The position numbers were made by a program, and so were the translations under genes. The notes beneath the pieces are model-generated. The model was not told the DNA's origin and did not search any database. It was given only the letters and a program-made list of their open reading frames with translations. A DNA stretch of 64,000 bases, taken from Buxus sempervirens. Lineage: Eukaryota > Streptophyta > Magnoliopsida > Buxales > Buxaceae. The stretch covers positions 7,936,001 through 8,000,000 of the forward strand of contig OX387193.1 in NCBI GenBank assembly GCA_947561395.2. Reading direction: 5' to 3'. Positions 1 to 10,599 of this stretch are shown piece by piece (position 1 is the first letter of the stretch; every line of letters begins with the position of its first letter).

Positions 1-284
1 TTTGTGATATTTGAAATCTTCCTTATTGCCTACACCGCAAGCAACGATCCTTCTAAAGTCTTATATTTTATTTGGGCATTGCAATGTACAGGTGAGAAAA
101 TGATCAAGATTCACCAAAATTTCACCATTTGTAGAAGCTGTAAAATTTGTTACAGGTAGATAACCGAAAGAGTGATGCATGTTTGGACGTCTGTAGATGA
201 GTTTTATTTGGTTGGAGCTACCTGTGAATTTTCTTTCCCGTCGATGTGTATGTTGATGTAGTAGAATGGTAAATCAGCCAAGAT
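1..284. other. No gene seen at the window edge
   Basis: No open frame or recognisable motif. The stretch is AT-rich and could be the flank or 3' end of a gene lying outside the window; nothing supports a call. Confidence 0.3.
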
Positions 285-1036
285 CTGGGGCTGGGTAAAA
301 CCGAAGGGCAGGCTTTGATAAAAATTTTGAATACTCAAAAATAGGGCGGTTTGGTTCGGTTGGTCTCAACCTAAGACTAAACCAAGGTTACTGATGGTCA
401 GTCCAAAAACTGAGCCGAACTGATCTCAAAACAGAAATACCCAAACCGAAAACCGAATCGATTATTTAAAGAAAACCCGTAACCCAATCCAAACCAAATC
501 GGGTTGTAGAACCTTATCAAAAAAGAGATTTCCATTTTTGTCCAAATAAAAAAATTTAAAGAATACACACAACAAATTTAAAGGACCATTACTTACCTAC
601 GGTATAATCCCTTAAGTAGTTCACATGCATACATAAGATGGAGCAAAGAGTTTAGAATCTCAAGTCATATATTAATTGTTTTGAATTGCACTTTTGAGCT
701 CATGAATCAATTTAAAAATTAATTACAAAGATTTATAAAATAATAATCTTATTTATTATTTTATAACTAAGTTATATTTTATTATTACAATTTTATCTAT
801 TGTATATTTTATATGTATTATTATATTTTGGTTTGGTTCGGTTTTACATTTAAGAAATTCAGTTTGGTTTGATTAATTTAAGCCTTCAACCCAAAACCAA
901 ACCTAACAAATTCGATTCTCTATTTTTAGAACCAAAACCTACTTAAAGACTATATAACCCAAATCAAACCAAAATCTAAAATCGAGTTGGAGTAGTTCGG
1001 TTTTAACCACTCAAGTCTCAAGTTAGCAGCACTACC
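285..1036. repeat. Degenerate hAT-like non-autonomous repeat
   Basis: The block is rich in alternating GGTTCGGTTT and AACCGAACC-type words in both orientations, with an AT-rich centre near 700-830. The left side has GGGCTGGGTAAAACCG; the right side ends near CGGTTTTAACCACTCAAG and AGCAGCACTACCC, so the sub-terminal AAAACCG word is inverted between the ends. This pattern is typical of old hAT-type MITEs in plants. I find no clean target-site duplication, so borders and family are inferences. Confidence 0.35.
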
Positions 1037-1399
1037 CAAAATGCCAAAACAAGCGAGAGTGGCCACATGTTTCTCATATGGCATATGTTTCTGCGTTTGG
1101 ATTCGATTCCATCACATCCACCAACCAAAATACAGCTCACATTCCAATAAAATAATACGAGCACCACTCGATAACAAATCCTTAATCCACACAATCGTAC
1201 AGATAACGGTAAAAAGTACCAAATTCAACGTTCGAAAAGTTCAAACCACAACATAATATAAATTCCAAAATAAGGAACTCTGGCCTAAATAAATCATAAA
1301 AAAAAAAGAAAAGGAAAAAACCCCGTCGAATGAAAAAATAAGAACAATAGTAACAGTAACAATTATTAAAAATAATAATAAACGAACGACAGTGGGAGC

Positions 1400-2674
1400 T
1401 CATGAGGAGAAAGCCCAGGCGAGAGCAGCGGCGGAAACTGTGACTAGGGTTTTCAACAACGCCGGTGCTTTCACGTCCGACGCTGCCGACTTACTGTTCT
1501 CCGATGAGGCTCCGGTATCGGCTGCAGATCCTACCGGTGCCGACTTCGGCGATCCTGGTGGCGGGAGCACTGATGGTGCCAGAGCTTTTGCGGCTTCCGG
1601 TGCAGGATTCGGGGAAGAAACTGCCGGAGCGAGAGACGGTGATGATACCGGCTCTAGTGCTGGAGCTGGCGATGGAGATTTACCGAACAATTCAGTTGGG
1701 AGAAGAATGCTGTCGACAGTGAAAATGCAGAGCGGGGTTGCATCAACCACAGTGCCGGAGATTTTGGACGAATCGACGCCGGTGTGCAGCGTGACAGAGT
1801 CTCCTGCTGACGTCACCGTTAGACCGTATTTTCCGGCGCCGTTAGTCGCTAACGTGCTGATCGGAGCTTTGGTAGTCTTCAAAGTTCCAGCAGGCGTGTA
1901 GCCGGCCAATGCATGGTACTGCAGTAAGGAAACAACCTCTGCGTTCGATAGCTTCTTCAGATCCGGTAGTCCGGGAGCCTTGAACGCCTCATCGGACGGA
2001 GCAAATAAGGTCAGGCCCTTATCGGCGGCCGTCTTGTACGCGTTGATGACACCGGAGCTGATGATCAACGACGCGAACGTCTTACATCCGGCCTTCTCAA
2101 GCAACGCCGTAATGTTGACATTGGAGGCCGACGGAGCCGGAGCGGTCAAAAGGCCCGGAGCGATGATCGGCGCAGTGATCTCGAGGACGGAGATGTTGTA
2201 GGGGACCTGCACGACGCTCTTGCTGTAGGACGCGTCGAGGTTGGATCCAGGAGCCGCCGATCCGAAGCCGACCTTGCCGCCTTTCAGGTCAGTAATATTA
2301 ACGAATCCTAGATTTCCTGGGGCGTTTCCGGTGGTTTGGTAGAGAGTGGTGGTGAGGGTGGTGCCATTGGAGATGCCGTGAAGCTTGGTGGGGTCATAGT
2401 AGTCGAGGAGGACAAGAAGGGCGAGAGCGTTCTTGATGACGGGGAGAGGATTCTTGCCGGCGAGAGCCGACATTGCAGAGTTGGGTAGGACCAGGCATGT
2501 TATGGTTTGGCGACTGTTGATCTCGTCGGCGAGCTTGGTTTGGGTGAGGTAGCTGTTGTAGAGGCTGTAGTCTGGGTTGCCAGAGAGAATTTCTGTGATG
2601 TTGTGAGCTGAGGATTGGATGAGGAGAAGAGAGAGGGAGAAGAGGAAGAGTGAGAGGAAGTGAGATGCTCCCAT
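1400..2674 (-). CDS. Fasciclin-like arabinogalactan protein (FLA8/FLA10 type)
   Basis: Encodes about 424 residues in a single exon. I start at the ATG at 2674 (MGASHFL) because it opens a hydrophobic signal peptide (residues 1-23, cleavage before HNITEIL); frame upstream of it has only a weak TTG. Two FAS1 domains follow (about 24-165 and 185-325), containing the conserved blocks [44 protein letters not shown] and [12 protein letters not shown]. Residues about 330-400 are a Pro/Ala/Ser-rich arabinogalactan region ([20 protein letters not shown]), and the C-terminus is a hydrophobic GPI-anchor signal. Domain order and length match Arabidopsis FLA8/FLA10-type proteins of about 420 residues, which are GPI-anchored cell-surface proteoglycans linked to wall integrity and growth. 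Orthology to a single FLA is not settled by eye. The long plus-strand frames inside it are antisense shadows of its GC-rich codons. Confidence 0.95.
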   Translation of the reverse strand: MGASHFLSLFLFSLSLLLIQSSAHNITEILSGNPDYSLYNSYLTQTKLADEINSRQTITCLVLPNSAMSALAGKNPLPVIKNALALLVLLDYYDPTKLHGISNGTTLTTTLYQTTGNAPGNLGFVNITDLKGGKVGFGSAAPGSNLDASYSKSVVQVPYNISVLEITAPIIAPGLLTAPAPSASNVNITALLEKAGCKTFASLIISSGVINAYKTAADKGLTLFAPSDEAFKAPGLPDLKKLSNAEVVSLLQYHALAGYTPAGTLKTTKAPISTLATNGAGKYGLTVTSAGDSVTLHTGVDSSKISGTVVDATPLCIFTVDSILLPTELFGKSPSPAPALEPVSSPSLAPAVSSPNPAPEAAKALAPSVLPPPGSPKSAPVGSAADTGASSENSKSAASDVKAPALLKTLVTVSAAALAWAFSS

Positions 2675-2828
2675 GGTGTTCTGTAGCAGAATTGCTATGC
2701 TTGCTAGCCTGTGCAGTTGGAAGTACAAAGCTTAGCTAGAGTGAGTGAGTGGAGGTGGGGGATGATATGGTTATGTTGGAGATTGGAGTTTCTAACCATG
2801 GTTAAGTAGTTTAGCTAACCATGGTTAC

Positions 2829-2841
2829 TATATATATATAT
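2829..2841 (-). promoter_or_regulatory. TATA-type element upstream of the FLA gene
   Basis: An uninterrupted TATATATATATA run lies about 155 bp upstream of the FLA start codon on the coding strand. It sits beside two copies of TAACCATGGTTA-like palindromes at about 2793-2826. Position fits a core promoter; the run could also be a plain microsatellite. Confidence 0.35.
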
Positions 2842-3119
2842 TTGAGCTCTGCTAATGGGGAAATGAAATGAGGATGCCATGTGATTATGAGAAAGGTGGA
2901 CCCTTGTTACAGCTAGGAAATCTGAAGACAGACGGCACATACCCTTTTCTTTTAATTTGTGTGCCAAGCATATTATGAGTCTCCTGGCCTTTTCCTGGTA
3001 TTAAATTTTTGGCAAAGGGTAAAGGCAAAAGATTTTAATTTTTGTTAGATTGGTGTGGTAAAATAGGGCTCCATAGATTAGTCATATATATATATATATA
3101 ATATTAAAACTAATATTGT

Positions 3120-3383
3120 AATGCTTATTACTCATTTTGACAATAAAGAAACTTTCTCGTATCCTCATGAATCGGACAATAATATGCTATTTCCTCTACT
3201 TGTATTGGTCCTATTTACCTTTTTCGTTGGATCCATAGGAATACCCTTCGATCAAGGAAGAATGGATTTGGATATATTATCGAAATGGTTAACTCCATCG
3301 ATAAATCTTTTACATACAAATTCAAACAATTCTTTCGATTGGTATGAATTTATGAAAAATACAATTTTTTCGGTTTAGCTTAA
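3120..3383 (+). pseudogene. Plastid-derived insert: fragment of ndhF (NUPT)
   Basis: The + strand reads an uninterrupted 85-residue frame matching the C-terminal half of plastid NADH dehydrogenase subunit 5 (ndhF): [40 protein letters not shown] and DWYEFMKN are diagnostic. The match stops abruptly on both sides in ordinary AT-rich nuclear DNA, and no other plastid gene adjoins it, so this is a short nuclear integrant of plastid DNA and not a gene. It lacks the start and end of ndhF. The still-open frame points to a fairly recent transfer. Confidence 0.9.
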
Positions 3384-4376
3384 ATAAGACATTCGTTTTA
3401 TGCAGGGCCTTTATGCCATTTAAAAACTTTATTTTGTATGAAATTTAGGGTTAATTGGTAACATTTTTTTTTTATAAAACGATGTAAAACCAAGAATTTT
3501 TCAAATTATTTTTGTGGTTCTGAAACTAGTTGAAGAAAAAACCTGTTTAATGAGTAGTCAAAACAATTATGACTTTAAAAATCAACACAAAAAGCATTTT
3601 GGTATTGTAATGGCTATGATTATGGTATTCTCAAAACTTTTCAAATTGTTTTTGTGATTTTGAAAATATGTGAAGAAAAAAAAAATTAGTATGACTAATC
3701 AAAATAATTACGATTTTAAAAATTAAGAAAAATGCATTTTGTAAGTCTAATGATTGTAACGTAAAAAGTGTTTTTTGATGATGGTATTGGCGGTTGTCGT
3801 GGTGTGATATAGTGGACATGGTATGATGTGGTGGTGTAATGCCGTAATGGTGGTGGTAAATGAAACCCCTAAGCAATGGGTTATTTAATCATAGCGAGTG
3901 GCAAGAATTTTACCCTTTATTATACAGATGAATAGTTTTTTTTATGGGAGAGGGAGAAAAGGGGAAGGAAAGGAATGCTTGGTGATGGGTTTGAAGGAAG
4001 TAATAAGGGGTAAAGTTCGGAAGAACTTTCGTTGGCTTCTCTTTTCCGCCAAAATTCAGATAGTTTTGATTAGAAAATGAAATGAGGTATTAGGGCATTG
4101 AAAGTTATTTGTTTGATTTTATTTTCTATGGGTCCAATTCGCTTTCCAAACTAGTTTTTGTGGGAAAATTGGTTTACTTACAAAACGCATACAAATCGAA
4201 TTATTCAAACGGAACCTAAAGTTGATTTGTAATAAGGCTTTTTGAATAGGCTTCCAATGTTTCTTATTCCTTGCAACAAACTCCGATTCTTGGTGTGCTC
4301 CCTTCAAGGTGTTCAAAACCTCTTAGATGTTATCAATTCTTTGGGCCTACTAGCATAAGGTTTATGGGTCATGTGG
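3384..4376. other. Intergenic, no gene seen
   Basis: AT-rich DNA with GTGGT-rich patches near 3780-3860. A loosely repeated segment (AAAACTTTTCAAATTGTTTTTGTGATTTTGAAA-like words near 3490-3560 and 3630-3700) suggests an old local duplication. Open frames here are short and match nothing I know. Confidence 0.4.
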
Positions 4377-4384
4377 GTTGCAGG

Positions 4385-4923
4385 TAGGGCTGGCAATGGG
4401 TCGAATACGGTATGGATCTACTATGATCCGAATTCGAATCGAAAATAAAAATCCAATATTCGAATTCGATTTGAAATTCAACGAATCTTTTGTACATGAA
4501 TCCGAATTCGAAATCAATTTATATACTGTATCCGAATTTGAAATTCGATCGAATAAATAACCGAAATCTGAATTTGATTCAAATTAGATCCAATTTGAAC
4601 TCAAAACTTAAAAGTCAAGTTTAACTATTAAAGCAAATTTTAAATATCAAAACTAATGATCCATATAAATATTAAAACAAGACATGAGTAAGGATGGTTC
4701 AATCATGGTTTATACAAAGTTTACCAATAGTTTAATGAAAAGTATATGTTGATTTTGGTTCGGATCCTATTTGGATCGAATATGGACAGATTCGAATTCA
4801 GATCTGAATTCGGTCGGATCCAAAATCAGATATCCGTATTCAAACCATAAATCTATATCTCATATCCGAATTTGAGATTTTTGAATCGGATTCGAATATA
4901 TATCTGACTCATTGCCAGCCCTA
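4385..4923. mobile_element. hAT-superfamily MITE, 539 bp, perfect 8-bp TSD
   Basis: The element begins TAGGGCTGGCAATGGGTC and ends with the inverted form CTCATTGCCAGCCCTA. It is flanked by identical 8-bp direct repeats GTTGCAGG at 4377-4384 and 4924-4931. TIRs of TAGGGCTGGCAA type plus an 8-bp TSD define a hAT element. The inside is filled with GAATTCGAAT/GGATCCGAAT words in both orientations and holds no transposase, so it depends on an autonomous relative. The intact TSD suggests the insertion is not very old. Confidence 0.9.
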
Positions 4924-4931
4924 GTTGCAGG

Positions 4932-6199
4932 GTCTTGCATGGGTCCTCAGGGATTGGTCGGTTGAGCGTAAGTGGGCCCGGATACCCTGAGTTCCAAAAA
5001 AAAAAAAAGATTTTCCCCCTTCTCTTGTACATATCTATTGTTTAAAAGAATCTAAAAAGTAAAAAAAAATATAATTTTATTTAAAACTAAATAAAATTCA
5101 CTTAAAATAAAAAATAGTGGAATCTTGAGTGAAAAAATTTATAATAATTCAATAAGCAAGAGTAAATATATATATATATATATTAAATTGCATGAATCGT
5201 AACTTAGATTAATCAATTAATTGTTTGATGACCTATTGTTTACAACCAATGATTGTACAAAACTAAATGTCCATGTATATGTTTTTATAATTAAGTAATT
5301 TGTGTTGATTCCTATTTATTATATATTTGTACATTTATATGGATAAAAAAATGCAATATGGCATTTTGAAAGAAGATTTTTCTGAAATATAAAATTGGTG
5401 AAAGAAAGTAGAGGATAGAGGACTTTATGAGCTTATTTTATGGATGACCCAAACCACCACATCTGGAAAAAGAAGCTGACTTGTGGTGAACCAAAGCCAA
5501 CGGATGGCCCTGATGTTAGCTAGTTGGCCACGTTCTATCTACCACTTGTGGCTCGAGAAAGATCGAGGACTGTTGTTTGCTGTAGGCGTCAGCAGGTATT
5601 CCAAGAACTCGTTAAAGTCTTAACATTGTGGGCATGCTTTTGGTTTTGGGAAAATTGGTTTTTAGTGATCTTTTTCACAATAATTTAGATTTGGTTGGTA
5701 AATTTTAGAAATTTAGAATTAGTGTTACTTTTTAAAAATAATTAAGAATATAAGGCATTATAACAAGAAATCCAGATTCTTAATTATTTTTAAAAAAATA
5801 ATATTAATTTTTAGATTTTAAGAATTGGTAATTGAATATGAATTATTTTGAAAAAGTTGCACTAAAAACCAATTTCCTCTTTGGTTTTTGAGGAGGGCTC
5901 GAAGAGTCATGACAAGTGGCTTTCACCATTGATGATAGATGAAGCAGGACTCTTCTGCCGGCAATCATGCGTGACGCCAAACCACTCAAGTGTGGGACAT
6001 TACTGTGCATGCACTTCATTTTTTGCCCTTAGCCCCCCGGGACTCTTCTATTCTTTTTTCTTATCTTTATCTGTTCTTATTGTTAATAAAAAGAATAGGG
6101 AGGAATATTTCCTCTAGATTCTAGCCCCTTTTGTTTTTTCAAAATTTGTCATCTTCAAACAAAACAATTCCTCACTATTTTAAACTAACTACCTCGGAC
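4932..6199. other. Intergenic, no gene seen
   Basis: AT-rich DNA with an (AT)n run at about 5168-5183. A near-palindromic pair lies around 5640-5880: AAATTGGTTTTTAGTG and its inverse CACTAAAAACCAATTT, with further inverted segments between them, which suggests a MITE-like or foldback repeat of about 230 bp (roughly 5650-5875). No coding signal. Confidence 0.4.
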
Positions 6200-6254
6200 T
6201 TTTTATCTAAGTGGATCTACGTTTTCTACGCGCGTAGGGCATATAGCCCCCTAG
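6200..6254 (+). mobile_element. Helitron-like 3' terminus (orphan end)
   Basis: The segment carries CTACGCGCGTAG, then GGGCATATAGCCC which can fold into a hairpin, then CCTAG followed by T. A GC stem shortly before CTAG and insertion before a T are the hallmarks of Helitron 3' ends. I do not find the matching TC 5' end, so this is a truncated or old element. It resembles the better preserved end at 16703-16706. Confidence 0.35.
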
Positions 6255-6460
6255 TTAAATATAATGAGAATAGGTCCTTTGGAAAGAATGCCATCAACTA
6301 TGCACAACTTCCAAAAAGCCCTTATTGTATTATTTGATAAGGCATAATTAAGATAAGACTAAAATAGTCAAAACTCTGACTATTTGTTTAAAATCTGAGC
6401 AATTTCATAACTATTCATTATGTATACGTGCAGTATTGCAAGTACACCCTTGCTAGTTTT
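6255..6460. repeat. Dispersed repeat, copy 1 of 2
   Basis: About 200 bp similar, in the same orientation, to 36400-36600: shared words include CTTTGGAAA, CCCTTATTGT, CATAATTAA, AAAATAGTCAA and TTTAAAATCTG, in the same order. The family is unknown; no terminal structure is visible. Confidence 0.6.
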
Positions 6461-7320
6461 TCCAAAGGCCCAAGGATTGGATATATGATCATCATAAGGA
6501 TTTACCAACAATATGTGCCATTCAAAAATTATACATACATAGTCTATATTAAATTATTAAATACCTATGCTACTTAATTTCAGAGTTAAAAGTTAAAACC
6601 CCTCTCCTCATGCTCTTAATTCTTCTTTAATTAGATTTTTACTGTTTATTAAATATTAAATTATTAAAAACCTATGATCTCCTTAATTTTAGAGCTGAAA
6701 TAGGGACTATTAAGTCAAATCATGATTTAAATTTGAGAACATCCTTACAATTTGTAATTTGTGCAAGAATACAACGAGCCTATAATTAACTCCATGTATT
6801 TTAGAAATAACTTTTAATAAATAAATTTAATAAGTTTTCTTTTCAAAATCTAAAGAATCAATCCGGATGCCCCTTGTACATGAAGCAATTATTGATGGAT
6901 CAATCAATGATCTTTCAACATTTGCATAGTAAAACCTGAAAAAAGTTTAAAAATTTTGTATCTTATTTGAACCAACCAAACATAACATGAATTATGAATT
7001 GAAATAATAATGTTTAGGTTGGATTTGAGTCCAATAAATTTGGGTTACAGCCAGGCAAGGATCAGTAAATTTTTTATTGGCGTGAACTCCAACCCGACCC
7101 AACCCGTCCTACCCACAGCTACCGTAAGTGCGTTACAAGCTGCCTTCGGTAAACGAGAAATCTAGAAAACATAAAGGAAAGGCCGGGAATCGGAGAACGC
7201 TCGTAACTGCTCCGAGGCCCCACCTGTCAGAATGTCAGTTTTAAATATGTGGGCCCCCGGTCTGCCCAAATGGGCCCCACATTAAAACGAAACCGTGACG
7301 TGTAGCTAAGAAACAAGGGT
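6461..7320. other. Intergenic, no gene seen
   Basis: AT-rich up to about 7050, then GC-richer toward the GRF gene (GGGCCCCAC-type words at about 7215-7280). The GC-richer part may be the distal promoter of the GRF gene. No coding signal. Confidence 0.35.
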
Positions 7321-7327
7321 TGATATC

Positions 7328-7425
7328 GTCTACCGCAGGTTGCTGCGGTGGACACTGCACCCACCCTAGATTCTGCCACTTGTAGCATCTAAGGGTGGGT
7401 TAGCGTCTGCAGAATTTATCCTACC
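7328..7425. repeat. MITE-like hairpin upstream of the GRF gene
   Basis: CTGCACCCACCCTAGAT on the left pairs with ATCTAAGGGTGGGTT...CTGCAG on the right around a short loop. CCGCAGGTTGCTGCGG is a second small hairpin. The arms are imperfect and I see no target duplication, so this could be a worn MITE or a structured leader of the GRF transcript. Confidence 0.3.
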
Positions 7426-7649
7426 TGCAGCAGCAGTGGCGGCAAAAAAGCTGAGTTTGACGAGAGTTATATCTCTCTGCTCTCCCTCTCTCAGGCTGTC
7501 AACACGGACAGAGAGGTCGGATTTGGGGGAGAGGGGACATAGAGGCGAGCCCGAGAGATTTGGTATGAGATATTTTTTCTTTCTCTTATTTCTTAACTTC
7601 ATTTCGGTCTTCTTATCGATGCAAAGTAAAGCAGTTTTTTTATTTCAAG

Positions 7650-7653
<4 letters not shown>

Positions 7654-7682
<29 letters not shown>
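7654..7682 (+). repeat. (CT)n microsatellite in the GRF 5' leader
   Basis: An uninterrupted CT dinucleotide run of about 28 bp lies some 300 bp before the GRF start codon. CT runs are common in plant 5' UTRs and promoters. Confidence 0.85.
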
Positions 7683-7684
<2 letters not shown>

Positions 7685-7980
7685 AGATCCTTCTCGTCTC
7701 CTTTTGCAGTGTTGTTTCAGTCTCAGATCTGTTGTTGGTGGAGGTTTCAGTTGCAGACTTGCAGTGACTTAAATCTTACTGTAGCATCTTCAACCTAGAC
7801 TCCTCCTAGTCTTTGAGGCCCACAGCACAATGAAGGCCCCAAGCCCACCTACAAAACTTTCTCGCCTTGCAGATACCGGTAAGCGGTAACCCCACATTTG
7901 TGACATTTCCCATCCCTCACTCTCTGTGGTTCGTTACTGTTTGTCAAATTTGGTTTCTCACTGTGTTTCTCGTTTTGTTG

Positions 7981-10360
7981 ATGGGGATGGAAGCAGGAGG
8001 AGGGTCGCCTTCGATTGGGCTTCGTCTTGGGCTTGGTTCTGTGTCTGAATGTTGGCCTAGGCCTGGAGTTAGACATGCAAAGTCTAGCTTTACTTTTCTT
8101 CAGTTGCAGGAGATGGAGCACCAAGCTCTTATCTTTAAGTACATGGTTGCAGGCCTTCCTGTTCCCTTTCATCTTGTACTTCCCATTTGGAAAAGTGTTG
8201 CGAACTCTTTTCATGGCTTTTATGGTGGTCTCAGTCTACATTACCCCAGCTGTAGGTCCCCAAATTCATTCTTTATCTTTAATGAACTACTCAACTTGCA
8301 TCTCCTTCTCCATTTTCTCCAGTCAAACTAGTTAAATTTGTTGAAAATTTTACTTGGGTTTCCTTTGTTTTAATGCATTTCCTTCATAGATTTTAGATGG
8401 GGCTCAAATAATCGATCTGGGTTTTCTTTTCTTTCTTTTTCCCTTTTTTTCTCCTCAGTTCTAGCTTGTGGCCCTTTGTCCTTTGATTATAGACACAGAA
8501 TGGAATCTGAGCCAGGGAGGTGCAGAAGAACAGACGGGAAGAAATGGCGTTGTTCAAAGGATGTGGTTCCAGATCAGAAGTACTGTGAGCAGCACATGCA
8601 CAGAGGCCGCCAGCGTTCAAGAAAGCTTGTGGAAGCTTCTCAAACTAGCACTGTTGCTGCTAGCTCCACCATTAATACAACACCAACAACCATCCGTACC
8701 AGCAAATCTGTTGTCAATTCAAACACCAATCTCTCAATTTCAATCCCTGTAAGTTCTCAACTCCTGACCAACAACAACGGCAGCATCAACAACAAACTCA
8801 ACCACAACAACAACAGTAGTAGTAATGATCCTCCCGGATTGGATTTGTTTCGAGAGAGGGTTCTTCAAGGTGGTACCTGTTAAAACTCCCTTATTTTAAT
8901 TCGAGAGAGTTTTTATTTTCCCCCATTTTCAAAAGTTTTTGAGATTGTTTGTTGAGGGGTTATTTCAAATTTGAGATTCATTTTTGTTCTTGACGTTGTT
9001 TGGGGTGGTTAAGAGCCCTGGGACTCCTCTAATGCTCCTGGCTTTTTAGTGGTGATTTCAGACCAGATGACACAACTCGTTTGTTCGATTCTTATGCATG
9101 GCTTTGATTGTCTTTGACATCACCTTACCTTTTAAGATACCTTTCGGCACAACTAAAAGACATGATTTTCAGGGGAAATTGAAAGCTAGACTGAGTTTCT
9201 GTGGAACTATAATCTACGAAGGATTTTGTTGTTACTTTTTTGTTCCTGTGTACACTGAAACCCTTTTTTGTTTTTTAGGGGACCCATCCTTGAAATCATA
9301 GTCACATGATGGTTTTTCTCACTTGGATTGAGACTAAGATTTGTGTCCTTTAGTTGTTGTTCATACATGTTTAATAGGCTTATACTGGTGGAAATAAATC
9401 ATGAGACCTTGATCATTTTCGATGGTGGAAGGACTAACATGGAAGATTCAATTAAGATATTACATTACTCATTGTGATAATCTGTGTATCATCCCCTAGG
9501 GTCTGTTAATGAATTCCAAGGCGTGAAGCTTTGCTCATGTTGGATATGGTGGAAGGATTGCCATAGAAGATTCACTTAACAAACCACATTACTCATTGTG
9601 ATAGTTTTTTCTTTTCTGTATATAGTCTTTTAATGAATTCCAAGTCCTGTCAAGGTAGTTGAAAATTTTTGTCCTTCCTATTCCTAGAATCAAACACTTA
9701 AGATGTTAATTTTTGTTGGTTTCGAATTGGTATTTATCTATTTTCCTTTGCTTTCATTGATTTCATGAAGGGTTTTAAGTGGAATTACAAATTTAAAGTT
9801 GTTTTCAACTTTCTTTTCACCATTTATTAGAGAGACTTGTGTTGGGTTTCTTGCTAGTACCATTTTCTAAGTGGATTTTTTTTCTACGTTTCTCAGTTTT
9901 AGGTAGCAGTAGTTCATGGTTTGGCTACAAAAACAGCACGGAAACTGAACCAGGGAGGTGTAGAAGAACTGACGGGCGGAAATGGCGGTGTTGTAAGAAT
10001 GTTGTTCCGGACCAGAAATATTGTTCAAGGCACATGCACAGAGGTTCAAGGAAGCATTTGGAGGCCTCAGGAACTACTGCTTCCACCACTTCTACTGTAA
10101 CTCCCATTGCTACTATTGTTACTAGCACCACCACTACGAGCACTCCTTCCTCGGCAAATGCAGTTGCTGATACTGAATCCAAACCTAGCAATGGAGATAG
10201 TGGGCATGTGAACTCAAGCAGCAAACTCTTGATCTCAATTACAGACACTCCCCACCAATCAATGACTATCACCAACAATGATGACCATGACAGCAGTAAT
10301 CCTTCCACAAGAGCTGGTTTCTCCCCCAAAAGTGTTCTAAGTAATACCAGTAAGTCTTAA
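7981..10360 (+). CDS. GRF9: Growth-regulating factor with two WRC domains (GRF9 type)
   Basis: Plant transcription factor that acts with GIF co-activators in organ growth. Modelled exons: 7981-8251, 8459-8869 and 9897-10360, phases matching at every GT-AG border, giving about 381 residues. Exon 1 holds the QLQ domain ([19 protein letters not shown], then [15 protein letters not shown]), which binds GIF. Exon 2 holds WRC-1 ([20 protein letters not shown], then CEQHMHRG) and exon 3 WRC-2 ([20 protein letters not shown], then CSRHMHRG); both keep the C3H zinc residues and basic motif. Two WRC copies are the known signature of the GRF9 branch. After each WRC comes a Ser/Thr/Asn-rich stretch. Start could be 7981 or 7987 (MEAGGG). 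Exon 3 ends in-frame at 10360, but a good donor (GTAAGT at 10350) follows a conserved SPKSVL motif, so a further C-terminal exon may exist; a 3' candidate at about 10560-10620 is weak. Confidence 0.93.
8614..8634 (+). promoter_or_regulatory. miR396 target site in GRF exon 2
   Basis: CGTTCAAGAAAGCTTGTGGA(A) lies directly after the first WRC codons. It is the conserved GRF site that pairs with miR396 (rich in TTCCACAGCTTTCTTGAAC) with one bulged base. Presence means this gene should be post-transcriptionally repressed by miR396, as are most angiosperm GRFs. Confidence 0.93.
9420..9648. repeat. Diverged tandem duplication in GRF intron 2
   Basis: Two units of about 115 bp share ATGGTGGAAGGA, ATTACTCATTGTGATA and TTAATGAATTCCAAG in the same order (about 9420-9525 and 9541-9648). 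The duplication lies in the intron between the two WRC exons. Confidence 0.7.
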
Positions 10361-10599
10361 CGTTATCGTTTCTTCTTGTTTGTAAGTATACACTGAAACC
10401 TGTTGTGGATTAGTTATTCAAGCAGGAGAGACAGTGGGGGATGAAACCTGCAGGACCTCACTACTGCTCTTTTTAACTTTGTAAAGGATATCTGAGAGTA
10501 ACTAACCCCCTTCCACTTTGTTACTATGTATGGCTATCTCTGAGCTTAATCTTCTTTAGGTTTCTTAATCTTCTCCCAAAGTGTTCTAATCTTAATCAG

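Noticed and set aside
1392-1901. 169-residue plus-strand frame opposite the FLA gene
   Set aside because: It is antisense to a clear FLA gene; Pro/Ser/Ala-rich codons on one strand leave open frames on the other. No domain.
4378-4560. 60-residue frame beginning MQVGLAMGRIRYGS
   Set aside because: It lies inside the hAT MITE and merely translates its GAATTCGAAT-type repeats.
7867-8331. Longer GRF exon 1 starting at 7867 and ending at 8331
   Set aside because: 7867 is a TTG, the residues before 7981 do not resemble GRF N-termini, and the frame after 8251 runs into the intron.
8015-8335. Second overlapping 106-residue frame over the QLQ exon
   Set aside because: Frame-shifted shadow of the QLQ exon; no motif.
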